Part shown: positions 15,769 to 24,074 of the stretch, piece after piece
How positions within the stretch are numbered: position 1 is the stretch's first letter
How the letters are laid out: each line of letters begins with the position of its first letter
NCBI RefSeq assembly: GCF_015767675.1
Contig: NZ_CP065218.1
Coordinates: 868,001 to 932,000 of the forward strand
Reading direction: 5' to 3'
From: Vibrio navarrensis
GTDB lineage: Bacteria > Pseudomonadota > Gammaproteobacteria > Enterobacterales > Vibrionaceae
Length of the DNA stretch: 64,000 nt
Notes under the pieces: model-generated
The model's database searches: none
Told to the model about the DNA's origin: nothing
What the model saw: only the letters and a program-made list of their open reading frames with translations
Translations under genes and position numbers: made by a program

Positions 15769-17955
15769 ATGCTTATCTCCCATTTTCGTCTGGGTGCGCT
15801 GGCGCTCATCTTGGCCAGTTCTTCTTTTGCCAGTTCCGCCGACTCGTTCAAACGTATCGCCAGTTTTCCGGTGGCCGACAATGTGCCCCATGGTATGGAC
15901 AGCAAAAAGCCGACTTCGGCAGAGATCATCACCGCCACAGAAGATGGCAACATACTGATTTATTCCGACAGTCCACTCGGCGGGATCGGTTTTATCGACA
16001 TCAAGCAGCCCCATATGCCGCAAGCCGCCGGGTTTCTCTCGCTGAATGGCGAACCCACCTCGGTAGCCGCGTATGATAAATGGGTGTTGGCGGCGGTGAA
16101 CACATCGAAAAACTATACCCAGCCTTCGGGATATCTGGCGATTGTGTCGGCGACTGGGCGCAAAGTCGTCGATAAATGCGAACTGGGCGGCCAACCAGAC
16201 TCGGTCGCCGTCTCTAAAGATGGTCGCTACATCGCGGTGGCGATAGAAAACGAGCGCGATGAGAGCCTTAATGACGGCGAACTGCCGCAGTTGCCAGCGG
16301 GTTTTCTGGTGATCATTGCAGCGCAAAAAGGCAAAGCCGACTGTTCCACGGCCAGACGTGTGACGTTGACTGGATTGGCGCAGATCGCCCCCGACGATCC
16401 TGAGCCGGAGTTCGTCGCATTCAATACCGCCAATCAAATTGCGCTGACTTTACAGGAAAACAACCACATTGTGATTGTTGATGCCGCCAGTGCGAAAGTG
16501 GTCAATCACTTCTCGGCAGGTCGTGTGGACTTGCAGCAGATTGATGTGAAAAAAGATGGCGCGCTGCTGTTTACTGGCGAGCAGAAAGGCGTTTTGCGCG
16601 AACCGGATGCGGTGAAATGGCTCGATAATGAACGTCTGGTGATCGCCAATGAAGGTGACTATCACGGCGGCGCACGGGGTTTTACCATTTTCAGTAAGCA
16701 GGGATCGGTGCTGTTTGAAAGCGGCGCGTCATTTGAGCATCAGATCGTGCGCGCCGGGCACTATCCAGAAAAACGCTCGGGCAAAAAAGGAGCAGAACCG
16801 GAAGGGCTGGAAGTCGCGACTTTCAACGGTCAGCAGTACATTTTTGTTTTGTCGGAGCGAGGCTCGGCGGTCGGCGTGTATCAAGACCATCGGGCGAATC
16901 CGCGCTGGATGCAACTGCTGCCTTCGGGCATTGCGCCAGAATCGGCGGTTGCCATCCCCCAGCGTAATTTGCTGGCAACAGCCAACGAAGCCGATCTCAT
17001 TGCTGAAGGCGGTGCACGTTCTCATGTGATGATTTATCAGCTGAGTTCAGGTGAGCCGACCTATCCGCAAATCGTCTCGGAGAATGACGAACACGGCGCG
17101 CCGATTGGTTGGGGGGCGCTTTCTGGCCTTGCTAGCGACGGTAAAACGCTCGGCAAATTGTATGCAGTGAATGACAGCTTTTATTCTTCACAGCCGACGA
17201 TTTTCACTATCGACGCAAGCAAAACGCCTGCGGTAATTAAGAGCGCTCTTACGGTCACCCGCGACGGAAAAGCAGCGAAAAAGCTGGATCTGGAAGGTAT
17301 TACGACCGATGGCAAAGGCGGCTTTTGGCTTGCCTCGGAAGGCAACGCCGCCAAAGAGGTGCCGCACGCGCTTTATCATGTCAACGCCAAAGGCGAAATC
17401 CAACAAACGGTTGAATTTCCAAAAGAGTTGTTGCAATACGAAACTCGTTTTGGTGCAGAAGGGGTGACGTTAGTCGATGATACTTTGTGGGTTGCGGTGC
17501 AAAGACCGTGGAAAGATGACCCAAGTGATCTGGTCAAATTGCTCGCGTACCACATTCCGTCGGATACGTGGCGCGCGGTGCACTACCCGCTTGAACAGAC
17601 AGAAAAAGGTTGGGTCGGTTTGTCGGAGATCACCGCATTCCAAGACAATCTCTACCTGTTGGAGCGCGACAATCAACTGGGCAAATCAGCCAAAATCAAA
17701 CGCTTGTACAAAGTCTCGCTTAAGCAAATTTCGCCTGTCGCGCTTGGGCAAACCTTGCCTGTGGTGCAAAAAGAGCTGGCGTATGATTTCTTGCCAGAAC
17801 TTAAGGCAGGCAATGGGTATGTGGTCGATAAAATTGAAGGTTTCACCATCGACCCGCAAGGCCGTGGCTACGCGGTGACCGATAACGACGGCGTCGATGA
17901 CAGCAGCGGCGAAACCTTGTTCTTCAAACTCAAACTGGATTTTCTTGATCGTTAA
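15769..17955 (+). CDS. Exported phytase-like esterase / beta-propeller protein
   Basis: 728 residues with a signal peptide (about 1-23, SSFASSA). Residues ~30-330 form repeated propeller-like strands with the motifs PDSVAVSKDGRYIAVAIEN and EPEGLEVATFNGQQYIFVLSERGS. The C-terminal ~330 residues match the 'esterase-like activity of phytase' family, with LSGLASDGKTLGKLYAVNDSF, LDLEGITTDGKGGFWLASEGN, FGAEGVTLVDDTLWVAVQ and IEGFTIDPQGRGYAVTDNDG segments supplying conserved acidic residues. It probably cleaves phosphate or carboxylic esters outside the cytoplasm or binds calcium; the substrate is not known. Ribosome-binding site AAGGAAG (15758-15764), five bases before the ATG. A GC-rich hairpin follows the stop. 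Confidence 0.85.
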   Translation: MLISHFRLGALALILASSSFASSADSFKRIASFPVADNVPHGMDSKKPTSAEIITATEDGNILIYSDSPLGGIGFIDIKQPHMPQAAGFLSLNGEPTSVAAYDKWVLAAVNTSKNYTQPSGYLAIVSATGRKVVDKCELGGQPDSVAVSKDGRYIAVAIENERDESLNDGELPQLPAGFLVIIAAQKGKADCSTARRVTLTGLAQIAPDDPEPEFVAFNTANQIALTLQENNHIVIVDAASAKVVNHFSAGRVDLQQIDVKKDGALLFTGEQKGVLREPDAVKWLDNERLVIANEGDYHGGARGFTIFSKQGSVLFESGASFEHQIVRAGHYPEKRSGKKGAEPEGLEVATFNGQQYIFVLSERGSAVGVYQDHRANPRWMQLLPSGIAPESAVAIPQRNLLATANEADLIAEGGARSHVMIYQLSSGEPTYPQIVSENDEHGAPIGWGALSGLASDGKTLGKLYAVNDSFYSSQPTIFTIDASKTPAVIKSALTVTRDGKAAKKLDLEGITTDGKGGFWLASEGNAAKEVPHALYHVNAKGEIQQTVEFPKELLQYETRFGAEGVTLVDDTLWVAVQRPWKDDPSDLVKLLAYHIPSDTWRAVHYPLEQTEKGWVGLSEITAFQDNLYLLERDNQLGKSAKIKRLYKVSLKQISPVALGQTLPVVQKELAYDFLPELKAGNGYVVDKIEGFTIDPQGRGYAVTDNDGVDDSSGETLFFKLKLDFLDR

Positions 17956-17963
17956 TTCTGTTT

Positions 17964-17992
17964 CCCCCGGTTTTCGGCGTGAAAGCCGGGGG
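17964..17992 (+). terminator. GC-rich hairpin after the phytase-like gene
   Basis: CCCCCGG (17964-17970) pairs with CCGGGGG (17986-17992), and the stem can be extended inward by TTTTC/GAAA pairs. It lies 8 bases after the stop codon. Only a mixed T-rich stretch follows (TGTTTCGCTT), so it is a moderate-quality terminator that may also serve the convergent small gene. Confidence 0.55.
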
Positions 17993-18005
17993 TGTTTCGC
18001 TTAAG

Positions 18006-18179
18006 TTACGCGTGTTTTAAACAATCCCTCACTAATTTGTAGCGCTTTTGTAACCAATTCTCTACCAACAAGACATCGTTCGTTCCATGCTGGCGCAGTT
18101 TTTCGTTTTCCAAGTTGACCCGCACACGCTCATCACAGGCACCTATGATCCCGCTTTGGCGCAGCTTTCCGTCCTGCAT
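18006..18179 (-). CDS. 57-residue protein of unknown function
   Basis: A short minus-strand gene: the ATG at 18179 is preceded by an almost perfect AAAGGAGG ribosome-binding site, placed close (2 bases) to the start, and the frame is closed by TGA just upstream, so no longer start exists. The product is hydrophilic and mostly helical, beginning MQDGKLRQSG, with a central VNLENEKLRQHG segment and a basic end (NWLQKRYKLVRDCLKHA); it has two Cys and no signal or membrane segment. I do not recognise it. It follows the ACT-domain gene by 48 bases on the same strand and could be its operon partner. Confidence 0.55.
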   Translation of the reverse strand: MQDGKLRQSGIIGACDERVRVNLENEKLRQHGTNDVLLVENWLQKRYKLVRDCLKHA

Positions 18180-18227
18180 GGCCTCCTTTCACTGCGTCAC
18201 TATGGCAGCCTAACGGGGCTGCTTGTC

Positions 18228-18623
18228 TCACTCTGCCAACGATTCTAGCGCTTGGATTGCCGCGTGCGCTTTCTCTTGTGGGACAAAAATGTGGTCATGG
18301 TAATAACCAGCAACCACATTGGCGCTGATGCCATGCTCGGCGAGCTGGCTCGCAAACGCCGCCGTTAAGCCAACGGCTTGCAAACTGGAATGCACCGTTA
18401 ACGTAATCAGGCAAAAGATGCCATCAAATGTCAGGCCGCCAAGCTCGGCTTTGTCGCGTGGTACAACCAAGGTCAGCCCTTCTTGCTCACGAAAGGTCGC
18501 CATCGGCTCTAGGTGCAAATAGTCGGCTAATGGACCATCGACGCAGCAGAAAACATACTCACCGTCGAGCAGTTTGGGTGACATGGATTTTAGCAGCAGG
18601 TCTAAATCGGTAATCGCGCTCAT
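18228..18623 (-). CDS. ACT-domain protein
   Basis: 131 residues made of two ACT-like beta-alpha-beta units: the first spans roughly residues 22-60 (GEYVFCCVDGP, GLTLVVPRDKA) and the second 68-130 (FCLITLTVHSSLQAVGLTAAFASQLAEHGISANVVAGYYHDHIFV, shown here as separate landmarks ITLTVHSSLQAVG and AEHGISANVVAG). This layout is that of the stand-alone ACT proteins widespread in proteobacteria. ACT domains bind amino acids and small ligands and regulate partner enzymes; no partner is fused here. An AAGGAGTTATT site precedes the ATG. The MocR-type regulator lies upstream on the same strand, 80 bases away. Confidence 0.85.
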   Translation of the reverse strand: MSAITDLDLLLKSMSPKLLDGEYVFCCVDGPLADYLHLEPMATFREQEGLTLVVPRDKAELGGLTFDGIFCLITLTVHSSLQAVGLTAAFASQLAEHGISANVVAGYYHDHIFVPQEKAHAAIQALESLAE

Positions 18624-18703
18624 AATAACTCCTTGTAAAGTGGCTTGGCCGCAAGCTTACGCGGCGATTTGGCCGAAGTACACCGTATGATATTAATCCA
18701 TGA

Positions 18704-20104
18704 TTAGCTGCGCTTATCGCTTTGTCGGCACTGGTGAATCAGGGCGAGCAGCGTGTCGAGCTGCGCTTTGGCCTCATCTTGTAAGGGATACCCTGCGTTG
18801 ATGCGCAGACAATCTTGATACAAATCCAACGTGGTGAAGAGTTGCCCTAAACGTACATCCAACCGCTGCTCCTGTGCCTGTTTTGCAAAGGCATCTGCAT
18901 CAAGAGCAGGGATCTGTAGCCAGATAACCATGCCGCCTTGCGGCTGGCTGATTTTCACCTCTGCGGGTAGATGGGCGCTGAGATACTGGAGATATTCGCG
19001 CTTAAGCTGCGCCAATTTCTGTCGCCGCTTTTTGACCTGACGAGCATAGTGCCCCGAGGCGATATAGTCGGCGACGGCGAGCTGCATGGGGGTTGCTACG
19101 CCGTAGCTGCTGACCGAAAAGCGGCGTTGGTACGTCTCAAGATAGCGCCCGGGTAGGCACCACCCCAACCGATAACCGGGGGAGAGGCTTTTCGACACCG
19201 ATCCGCACCACAGCACATAGCCATCGGTGTCGTAACATTTTGCCGGTAGCGGCGTTGTTTCTTCGTGGCTCAACTCCAGATACACGTCGTCTTCAATCAC
19301 TGGGATCTGGTATTGGTTGGCCAACTTTGCCAAGGCCTGTTTCTGTTTGACCGACATAGTCATGCCCTGCGGATTCATGTGCGAGGTGCAGAAGATCGCT
19401 GCGGTGACCACGCCTTGCTGGAAATGGGTCTCCAACTGAGCGAGATCAACTCCGTCATCCAGTGAGGGAATTTCGACGATGTTGCGTGACATCTCGCCAA
19501 GGAGCTGCAAAATGCCGTTAAAACAAGGGGAACTGATGGCGATGGCATCCCCCGGCTGTGTGCAAGCTTCCAACGCGGTTTTGATTGCCGACATGCATCC
19601 TGATGTCACCACAACCTCGTCAGGAGAAAAATGCAGCCCGAGCGGCGTAAAGTGATCGCTCAGCGCGGTGCGTAGTGAAAGTTCGCCACGGCTGTCTGGA
19701 TAGCGATTGAGTCTGTCCCCCATGCGCTTGACCGCACGGCGAAAACTGCGTTCCAGTTCAATCACATCCGCCGCTTCACTGTGCGTGCTGGAAACCCCAA
19801 GCGGTCCATTAAAGGCGGCAGGCAACTGGTGATTGGGTTTCGCCGCAGAGATTTGGCTGACAAACTGCGTCCATTCTGGGGTGGCGTGAGAAACCGCACT
19901 GGCCGAAACAAAATAGCCCGCTTGCGGCCGGGCGTGAATTCGCCCTTGGGATTCCAGCTCCTGATAACAGCTGATAGCGGTCGACAGACTCACCGCTTGC
20001 TGTTTGGCAAGTTGGCGCAGTGACGGCAGGCGGCTGCCGGGTTTGCGTCGGCCTTGTTCAATGTCGCTAACAAACTGCTGTGCCAGTTCTTGATAACGGC
20101 TCAT
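18704..20104 (-). CDS. MocR-type regulator (GntR HTH fused to aminotransferase fold)
   Basis: 466 residues from the ATG at 20104 (AAGGGGG site upstream; the longer open frame before it has no start signal). The N-terminal ~70 residues are a GntR winged helix (SRLPSLRQLAKQQAVSLSTAISCYQELESQG spread over residues 24-54). The rest is a fold-type-I PLP aminotransferase-like domain with the PLP Lys in the CGSVSKSLSPGYRLGW segment and VIEDDVYLEL for the ring-binding Asp. MocR proteins use PLP-amino acid adducts as signals. It is divergent from an EamA-type exporter 112 bases away, with three AATTGTA repeats between, so it probably controls that exporter. Confidence 0.92.
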   Translation of the reverse strand: MSRYQELAQQFVSDIEQGRRKPGSRLPSLRQLAKQQAVSLSTAISCYQELESQGRIHARPQAGYFVSASAVSHATPEWTQFVSQISAAKPNHQLPAAFNGPLGVSSTHSEAADVIELERSFRRAVKRMGDRLNRYPDSRGELSLRTALSDHFTPLGLHFSPDEVVVTSGCMSAIKTALEACTQPGDAIAISSPCFNGILQLLGEMSRNIVEIPSLDDGVDLAQLETHFQQGVVTAAIFCTSHMNPQGMTMSVKQKQALAKLANQYQIPVIEDDVYLELSHEETTPLPAKCYDTDGYVLWCGSVSKSLSPGYRLGWCLPGRYLETYQRRFSVSSYGVATPMQLAVADYIASGHYARQVKKRRQKLAQLKREYLQYLSAHLPAEVKISQPQGGMVIWLQIPALDADAFAKQAQEQRLDVRLGQLFTTLDLYQDCLRINAGYPLQDEAKAQLDTLLALIHQCRQSDKRS

Positions 20105-20119
20105 CTTGCGCCCCCTTAA

Positions 20120-20150
20120 AATTGTACTGGTTTTAATTGTAAAAATTGTA
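20120..20150. promoter_or_regulatory. Three AATTGTA direct repeats in a divergent promoter
   Basis: Copies start at 20120, 20135 and 20144, between the MocR regulator and the exporter gene, 16 bases from the regulator's start codon. MocR/PdxR-type proteins are known to bind direct repeats in divergent promoters, so this is the natural candidate operator. Confidence 0.5.
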
Positions 20151-20216
20151 TCTGTATCCCTTTTCTTGCTCAAGCCATACTCCGCCTGTCGATGATTGGC
20201 GTAGAAGGGAGAGAGT

Positions 20217-21110
20217 ATGAAAAGAGAAGATCTGCTGTTGGCGGTTGCGGTGATGGCGATATGGGGTTTTAACTTCTCGATGATCAAGTTAGGGGTGAGC
20301 GAAGTGCATCCGCTTTTGGCGACGGCGGCCCGTTTTACCTTGGCCGTGTTTCCGGCGATATTTTTTATCGCGCGGCCCAAAGTCGCTTGGCGCTATTTGG
20401 CGGCGTATGGATTGGTGTTTGGTGTGGGCATCTGGGGCATGGCCTCTTGGTCGATCACCGCTGGCCTGTCGTCGGGAATGTCCTCGATCTTGCTCTCGAC
20501 CAACGTGCTGTTTGGCATGCTGATGGGGCTGGTGGTGTTCAAAGAGCGTTTGTCACGTCGCAAATTACTCGGCGCGGGCTGCGCACTGGTGGCGCTACTG
20601 ATTTTGGTGTTTGCCACCCAAGGCAATATTACGCTCAGCGGCTTGGTGCTGATTTTAACCGCTGCGATGAGTTGGACCGTGATGGGCGTGATCGTCAAAG
20701 CGTCGAAAACCACCCAAGCCTTTGCCTTTAACGTGTGGGGAATGTTGTTTGCTCCGCTGCCACTGGTGCTGTTTGCGTTGGCGCTACACGGGCCAAATAT
20801 CCTGTGGCAAGCGGCGGAAAAATGGAGCGCGTTCACTACCATAGCGGTGGTGTTTCAGGCCTATCCAACGACGTTGTTCGGCTATTGGGTGTGGAACAAA
20901 ATGCTGATTAGGTATCCGTTAAGTACCGCTGCACCCCTGACGCTGTTGGTGCCGATCTTTGCGTTAGTTAGTGGTTTCTTTATGTTTGCAGAAACCCTGA
21001 CACTGGCGCAGATCATCGCTTGCGCGCTGTTTTTGCTTGGCATTGGTTTGATTGTTAAACCAGCCAAACCCAAGCCGTCGCTTGCTCAAGCAGAGGTGCT
21101 GGTACGCTAG
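20217..21110 (+). CDS. EamA-family exporter (DMT superfamily)
   Basis: 297 residues with ten predicted membrane helices in two EamA repeats (about 1-135 and 142-285). The start (LLLAVAVMAIWGFNFSMIKLG, and VFPAIFFIARPKV near residue 45) strongly resembles E. coli EamA/YdeD, an exporter of O-acetylserine and cysteine, so export of an amino acid or metabolite is likely. AGGGAGAG precedes the ATG. Control by the divergent MocR-type regulator fits, because such regulators often sense an amino acid that the exporter then removes. Confidence 0.9.
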   Translation: MKREDLLLAVAVMAIWGFNFSMIKLGVSEVHPLLATAARFTLAVFPAIFFIARPKVAWRYLAAYGLVFGVGIWGMASWSITAGLSSGMSSILLSTNVLFGMLMGLVVFKERLSRRKLLGAGCALVALLILVFATQGNITLSGLVLILTAAMSWTVMGVIVKASKTTQAFAFNVWGMLFAPLPLVLFALALHGPNILWQAAEKWSAFTTIAVVFQAYPTTLFGYWVWNKMLIRYPLSTAAPLTLLVPIFALVSGFFMFAETLTLAQIIACALFLLGIGLIVKPAKPKPSLAQAEVLVR

Positions 21111-21221
21111 TCACCTCGAAAAGTCGTGAATAAAATAGCGGTATCAGCGTCGAGGCAGGATGGTTTTTGTCTAACGACTTCTTATGCTAGGATTTCTCCG
21201 CATCCATCATCAGAGAATCCT

Positions 21222-22388
21222 ATGCTGACCGCTTTAGCGATTAATAATTACCGTTCCATTCTTGATCTGGTCATCCCGCTTGGGCCGTTGAATGTGATCA
21301 AAGGGGCGAACGGGACGGGCAAGTCCAACCTCTATAAAGCGCTGCGCTTGCTGGCTGAAACGGCGCAAGGCGGTGTGGTTTCTGCCTTGGCGGCCGAGGG
21401 CGGCTTAGACTCTACCTTTTGGGCTGGCCCGGAAAAAATCACGGCGGCCATGCGGCGCGGCGATCAACCCGTTGAGCAAAGCGTGCGGCAGGAGGTGAAG
21501 CGGCTGAGGCTTGGCTTTTCGACCGATCACTTTAGCTACGCCATCTCGCTTGGCTTGCCAACGCCGACGATCTCCATGTTTGGGTGCGATCCCGAGGTAA
21601 AGCGCGAGTGTATTTGGAACGGGCCAGTTTATCGTCCGGCGAGCGCCTTGATTGACCGCACTGGTGCAATGATAAAGTCACGTGAGGGTCGAAGCTGGCA
21701 GGTGGTTTCCCAGCATATTGCGACATACCACAGCATGTTTGATCAAATCGCCGATCCCATGGCTACCCCTGAAGCGTTTACTTTGCGTGAAATCATTCGC
21801 GGGTGGCGTTTTTACGACCACTTTCGCACCGATAAAGAGGCGCCAGCACGTCAGCCGCAATTAGGCACAAGAACGCCAGTGCTGCATCATGATGGGCGAG
21901 ATCTCGCTGCCGCATTGCAGACCATCATTGAAATTGGTGATAAAGAGACGCTGTTCAAGGCGATTGATTACGCTTTTCCCGGTGCGACCATTCGTATTCT
22001 CAACCACAGTGATGGCCGTTTTTCGTTGGAGTTTAAGCAGCATGGGCTTTTGCGACCACTAAGCGGAGCAGAACTGTCTGATGGCACTTTGCGTTACTTG
22101 CTGTGGGTCGCCGCGCTATTAACGCCTCGTCCACCGAGCCTGATGGTGCTCAATGAGCCAGAAACTAGCCTGCATCCTGATCTGCTGCCCGCTTTAGCGC
22201 GGCTGATCCTTCACGCCAGTGCCCATACTCAAGTGTGGGTCGTGTCGCACGCGCCTCGATTAATCGCCGCGCTGCAAGCCCACCCTGAATGTAACGCTAT
22301 CGAGTTAGATAAGGATTTTGCTCAGACTGTGGTGCCGGGCATGGATATTCTTTCCACCCCCAATTGGCGCTGGCCGGATATGGGATAG
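21222..22388 (+). CDS. Lone AAA/ABC-type ATPase (AAA_21, RecF/OLD-like)
   Basis: 388 residues from the ATG at 21222, where similarity to the family begins (LTALAINNYRSILDLVIPLG); an upstream in-frame start at 21126 would add a 32-residue tail of no clear type. Walker A is GANGTGKS (residues ~31-38), the signature-like segment is LSGAELSDGTLRY (about 282-294) and Walker B with the D-loop is LMVLNEPETSLHPDLLP (about 309-325), followed by VVSHAPRLI with the switch His. Proteins of this class act alone or with nuclease partners in DNA repair or phage defence, but no partner gene is adjacent here. It lies 111 bases after the exporter on the same strand. Confidence 0.85.
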   Translation: MLTALAINNYRSILDLVIPLGPLNVIKGANGTGKSNLYKALRLLAETAQGGVVSALAAEGGLDSTFWAGPEKITAAMRRGDQPVEQSVRQEVKRLRLGFSTDHFSYAISLGLPTPTISMFGCDPEVKRECIWNGPVYRPASALIDRTGAMIKSREGRSWQVVSQHIATYHSMFDQIADPMATPEAFTLREIIRGWRFYDHFRTDKEAPARQPQLGTRTPVLHHDGRDLAAALQTIIEIGDKETLFKAIDYAFPGATIRILNHSDGRFSLEFKQHGLLRPLSGAELSDGTLRYLLWVAALLTPRPPSLMVLNEPETSLHPDLLPALARLILHASAHTQVWVVSHAPRLIAALQAHPECNAIELDKDFAQTVVPGMDILSTPNWRWPDMG

Positions 22389-22512
22389 GTAGAAATTCGG
22401 TATCGGCAACGTATCATTATATGTTGGTGTTGTGCTGTTTGTGTTGACAGCACAAGGTCACATATAAAGAGGCGACCGCGCATTTCTGCACTATCGCCTA
22501 AGTTTGTCTGGT

Positions 22513-23208
22513 CTAGGGTAAATCAAACACCAATGCGGTGACGGTTTCACTGCCTGAGCTGCGCAGTTCAATCGTGGTTTGATCCACCACTTTGGCGCCA
22601 TCCCCCGGCTGAAGTATGGTGCTATCAAGCGATAGCGTGCCACTAACTAGATGCACATACACCTTGCGTCCGGCTTGCACTGCTAAGCTGAATGACTCAC
22701 CGGATGCTAAGATCAACTGTGATAAGGTCGCATCTTGCTTAATGTGCAGTGTGCCTTCTCGGCCATCAGGTGTGGCGATGGGCGTCAGTCCCGGTTCTCG
22801 ACCAAAATCTTTCTGCTGATAGCCGGGCTGGCCGCCGAGGCTGTTGGGCTCAATCCAGATTTGCAGAAAACGTAAATCATCTGCTTTGGATGCATTGAAC
22901 TCACTGTGGTAGATGCCTTTGCCTGCCGACATCAATTGGAACTCACCCGCAGGCAATGTTTGTACGTTGCCCTCGCTGTCTTTGTGCGCAATGGTGCCGC
23001 TGAGCACATAACTGATGATTTCCATATCGCGATGACCGTGGGTCTCAAACCCTGCGCCGGGGATAACCTTGTCATCGTTGATCACACGCAGTGCGGAAAA
23101 GCCCATATGCTGTGGATCGTAGTAACTGCCAAACGAGAAAGTGTGTTTACTGTCGAGCCAGCCAAAGTTGGCGCGCCCGCGCTCTTGTGCTTGTCTTACG
23201 CTGATCAT
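22513..23208 (-). CDS. Pirin-family bicupin (YhhW-like)
   Basis: 231 residues. The N-terminal cupin has the metal-binding pattern FETHGHRDMEIISYVLSG (His, His, Glu) near residues 55-72, with a further His in KGIYHSEFNAS (near 101); the start (RERGRANFGWLDSKHTFSFG-like) is typical of pirins. The E. coli homologue YhhW has quercetinase activity in vitro, but the natural role is uncertain, often oxidative-stress related. GGAGACATC precedes the ATG. A DoxX-family gene lies 30 bases upstream on the same strand, a common pairing, so the two probably form one stress-related operon. Confidence 0.92.
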   Translation of the reverse strand: MISVRQAQERGRANFGWLDSKHTFSFGSYYDPQHMGFSALRVINDDKVIPGAGFETHGHRDMEIISYVLSGTIAHKDSEGNVQTLPAGEFQLMSAGKGIYHSEFNASKADDLRFLQIWIEPNSLGGQPGYQQKDFGREPGLTPIATPDGREGTLHIKQDATLSQLILASGESFSLAVQAGRKVYVHLVSGTLSLDSTILQPGDGAKVVDQTTIELRSSGSETVTALVFDLP

Positions 23209-23238
23209 GATGTCTCCTCCGAACTCTGTGAGAGTGGA

Positions 23239-23694
23239 TTATTTTCCAGCCAGTTTTTGGCTAAGAAGGCTATCTAGGCCCAGTTTTCCTGCTCCTGAAG
23301 AAGCCAGTGATACGCTTGCGGCCAGCAGAGCCAAACCAAATTCGTAACCGTTGTTGGCCATAAACAAGCCATTCTCAAGGTGTACAGAAATAATCGCCAC
23401 CAGCATGGTAAAGGCAAGTGCAAAGGCAGCGGGGCGAGTCAGCAAGCCGAGCAAAATGGCCAATCCGCCAAAAAACTCGGCACTGCCTGCTAGGCCAGCC
23501 ATCAACATGCCAGGGCCAAGGCCGATGGAATCCATCCATTGTCCGGTTCCTGCAAGGCCATAGCCGCCAAACCAACCAAACAGTTTCTGCGCACCGTGAG
23601 CCATAAAAATAATGCCGATTGGCAAACGAAGGGCCAGCGCGCCGTAACCTGCTTTCGATTCAGCTAAGCTTTTGATTAGTGATTTCATCTTCAT
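23239..23694 (-). CDS. DoxX-family membrane protein
   Basis: 151 residues with four membrane helices. The DoxX pattern is clear: RLPIGIIFMAHGAQKLFGWFGG near residues 25-46, then a GLGPGMLMAGLAGSAEFFGGLAILLGLLTRPAA block (landmarks AEFFGGLAIL and TRPAAFALAF) and a NGYEFGLALLAASVSLA stretch. Such proteins are linked to thiol and redox stress in several bacteria. It is the first gene of the DoxX-pirin pair and faces the alpha-amylase gene across a 380-base spacer. Confidence 0.9.
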   Translation of the reverse strand: MKMKSLIKSLAESKAGYGALALRLPIGIIFMAHGAQKLFGWFGGYGLAGTGQWMDSIGLGPGMLMAGLAGSAEFFGGLAILLGLLTRPAAFALAFTMLVAIISVHLENGLFMANNGYEFGLALLAASVSLASSGAGKLGLDSLLSQKLAGK

Positions 23695-24074
23695 ATCCTC
23701 AATAATTTTTAATGTCTTTTTGTTTTGAGAGAGGCTTTATCTCTCAAGCGTTGAAGCAAGTTTAGAGCGAAAAGTCGCTTGCAGTAATCACTAGTTTGTG
23801 ATTGAGACGTTCAATTATTTCGAATGAGTTTGGTGGAGCTTCTTAAGGGTTGCTACTGCCACGCTCGCCGTTTAGGTATGTGCTAGCGATTGATAGCCGC
23901 GTTTCGTTTACCTTCGAGCAGGTGAACGAGCGAATATTCATCGCCTACGCCCTTGATTGGCGAACTTGTGATAGGGGTTAAATTTTAGGGCGTAGTGGCG
24001 GTGAATGATGTCCGTTGCCACAGAGTTTTTTACCATGCACGGTGAACAAAACTATTCTAACAACGGACTGAACG
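23695..24074. other. Intergenic region between doxX-type gene and malS
   Basis: 380 bases holding the divergent promoters of the DoxX-pirin pair and of malS. A long-range inverted repeat (separate entry) occupies 23936-24006. I see no open reading frame with a ribosome-binding site and no recognisable MalT or CRP site that I could defend by eye. Confidence 0.6.
23936..24006 (+). promoter_or_regulatory. Long inverted repeat upstream of malS
   Basis: ATTCATCGCCTACGCCCT (23936-23953) is matched by the inverted copy AGGGCGTAGTGGCGGTGAAT (23987-24006) with one mismatch and a two-base bulge; the loop is 33 bases. It ends 68 bases before the malS start codon. It could be an operator pair or a hairpin in the 5' untranslated RNA. 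Confidence 0.45.

Noticed and set aside
15745..16437. Minus-strand open frame (230 codons) in the phytase-like gene
   Set aside because: Antisense shadow; lacks a start signal and any domain, while the plus strand encodes a signal peptide and propeller motifs.
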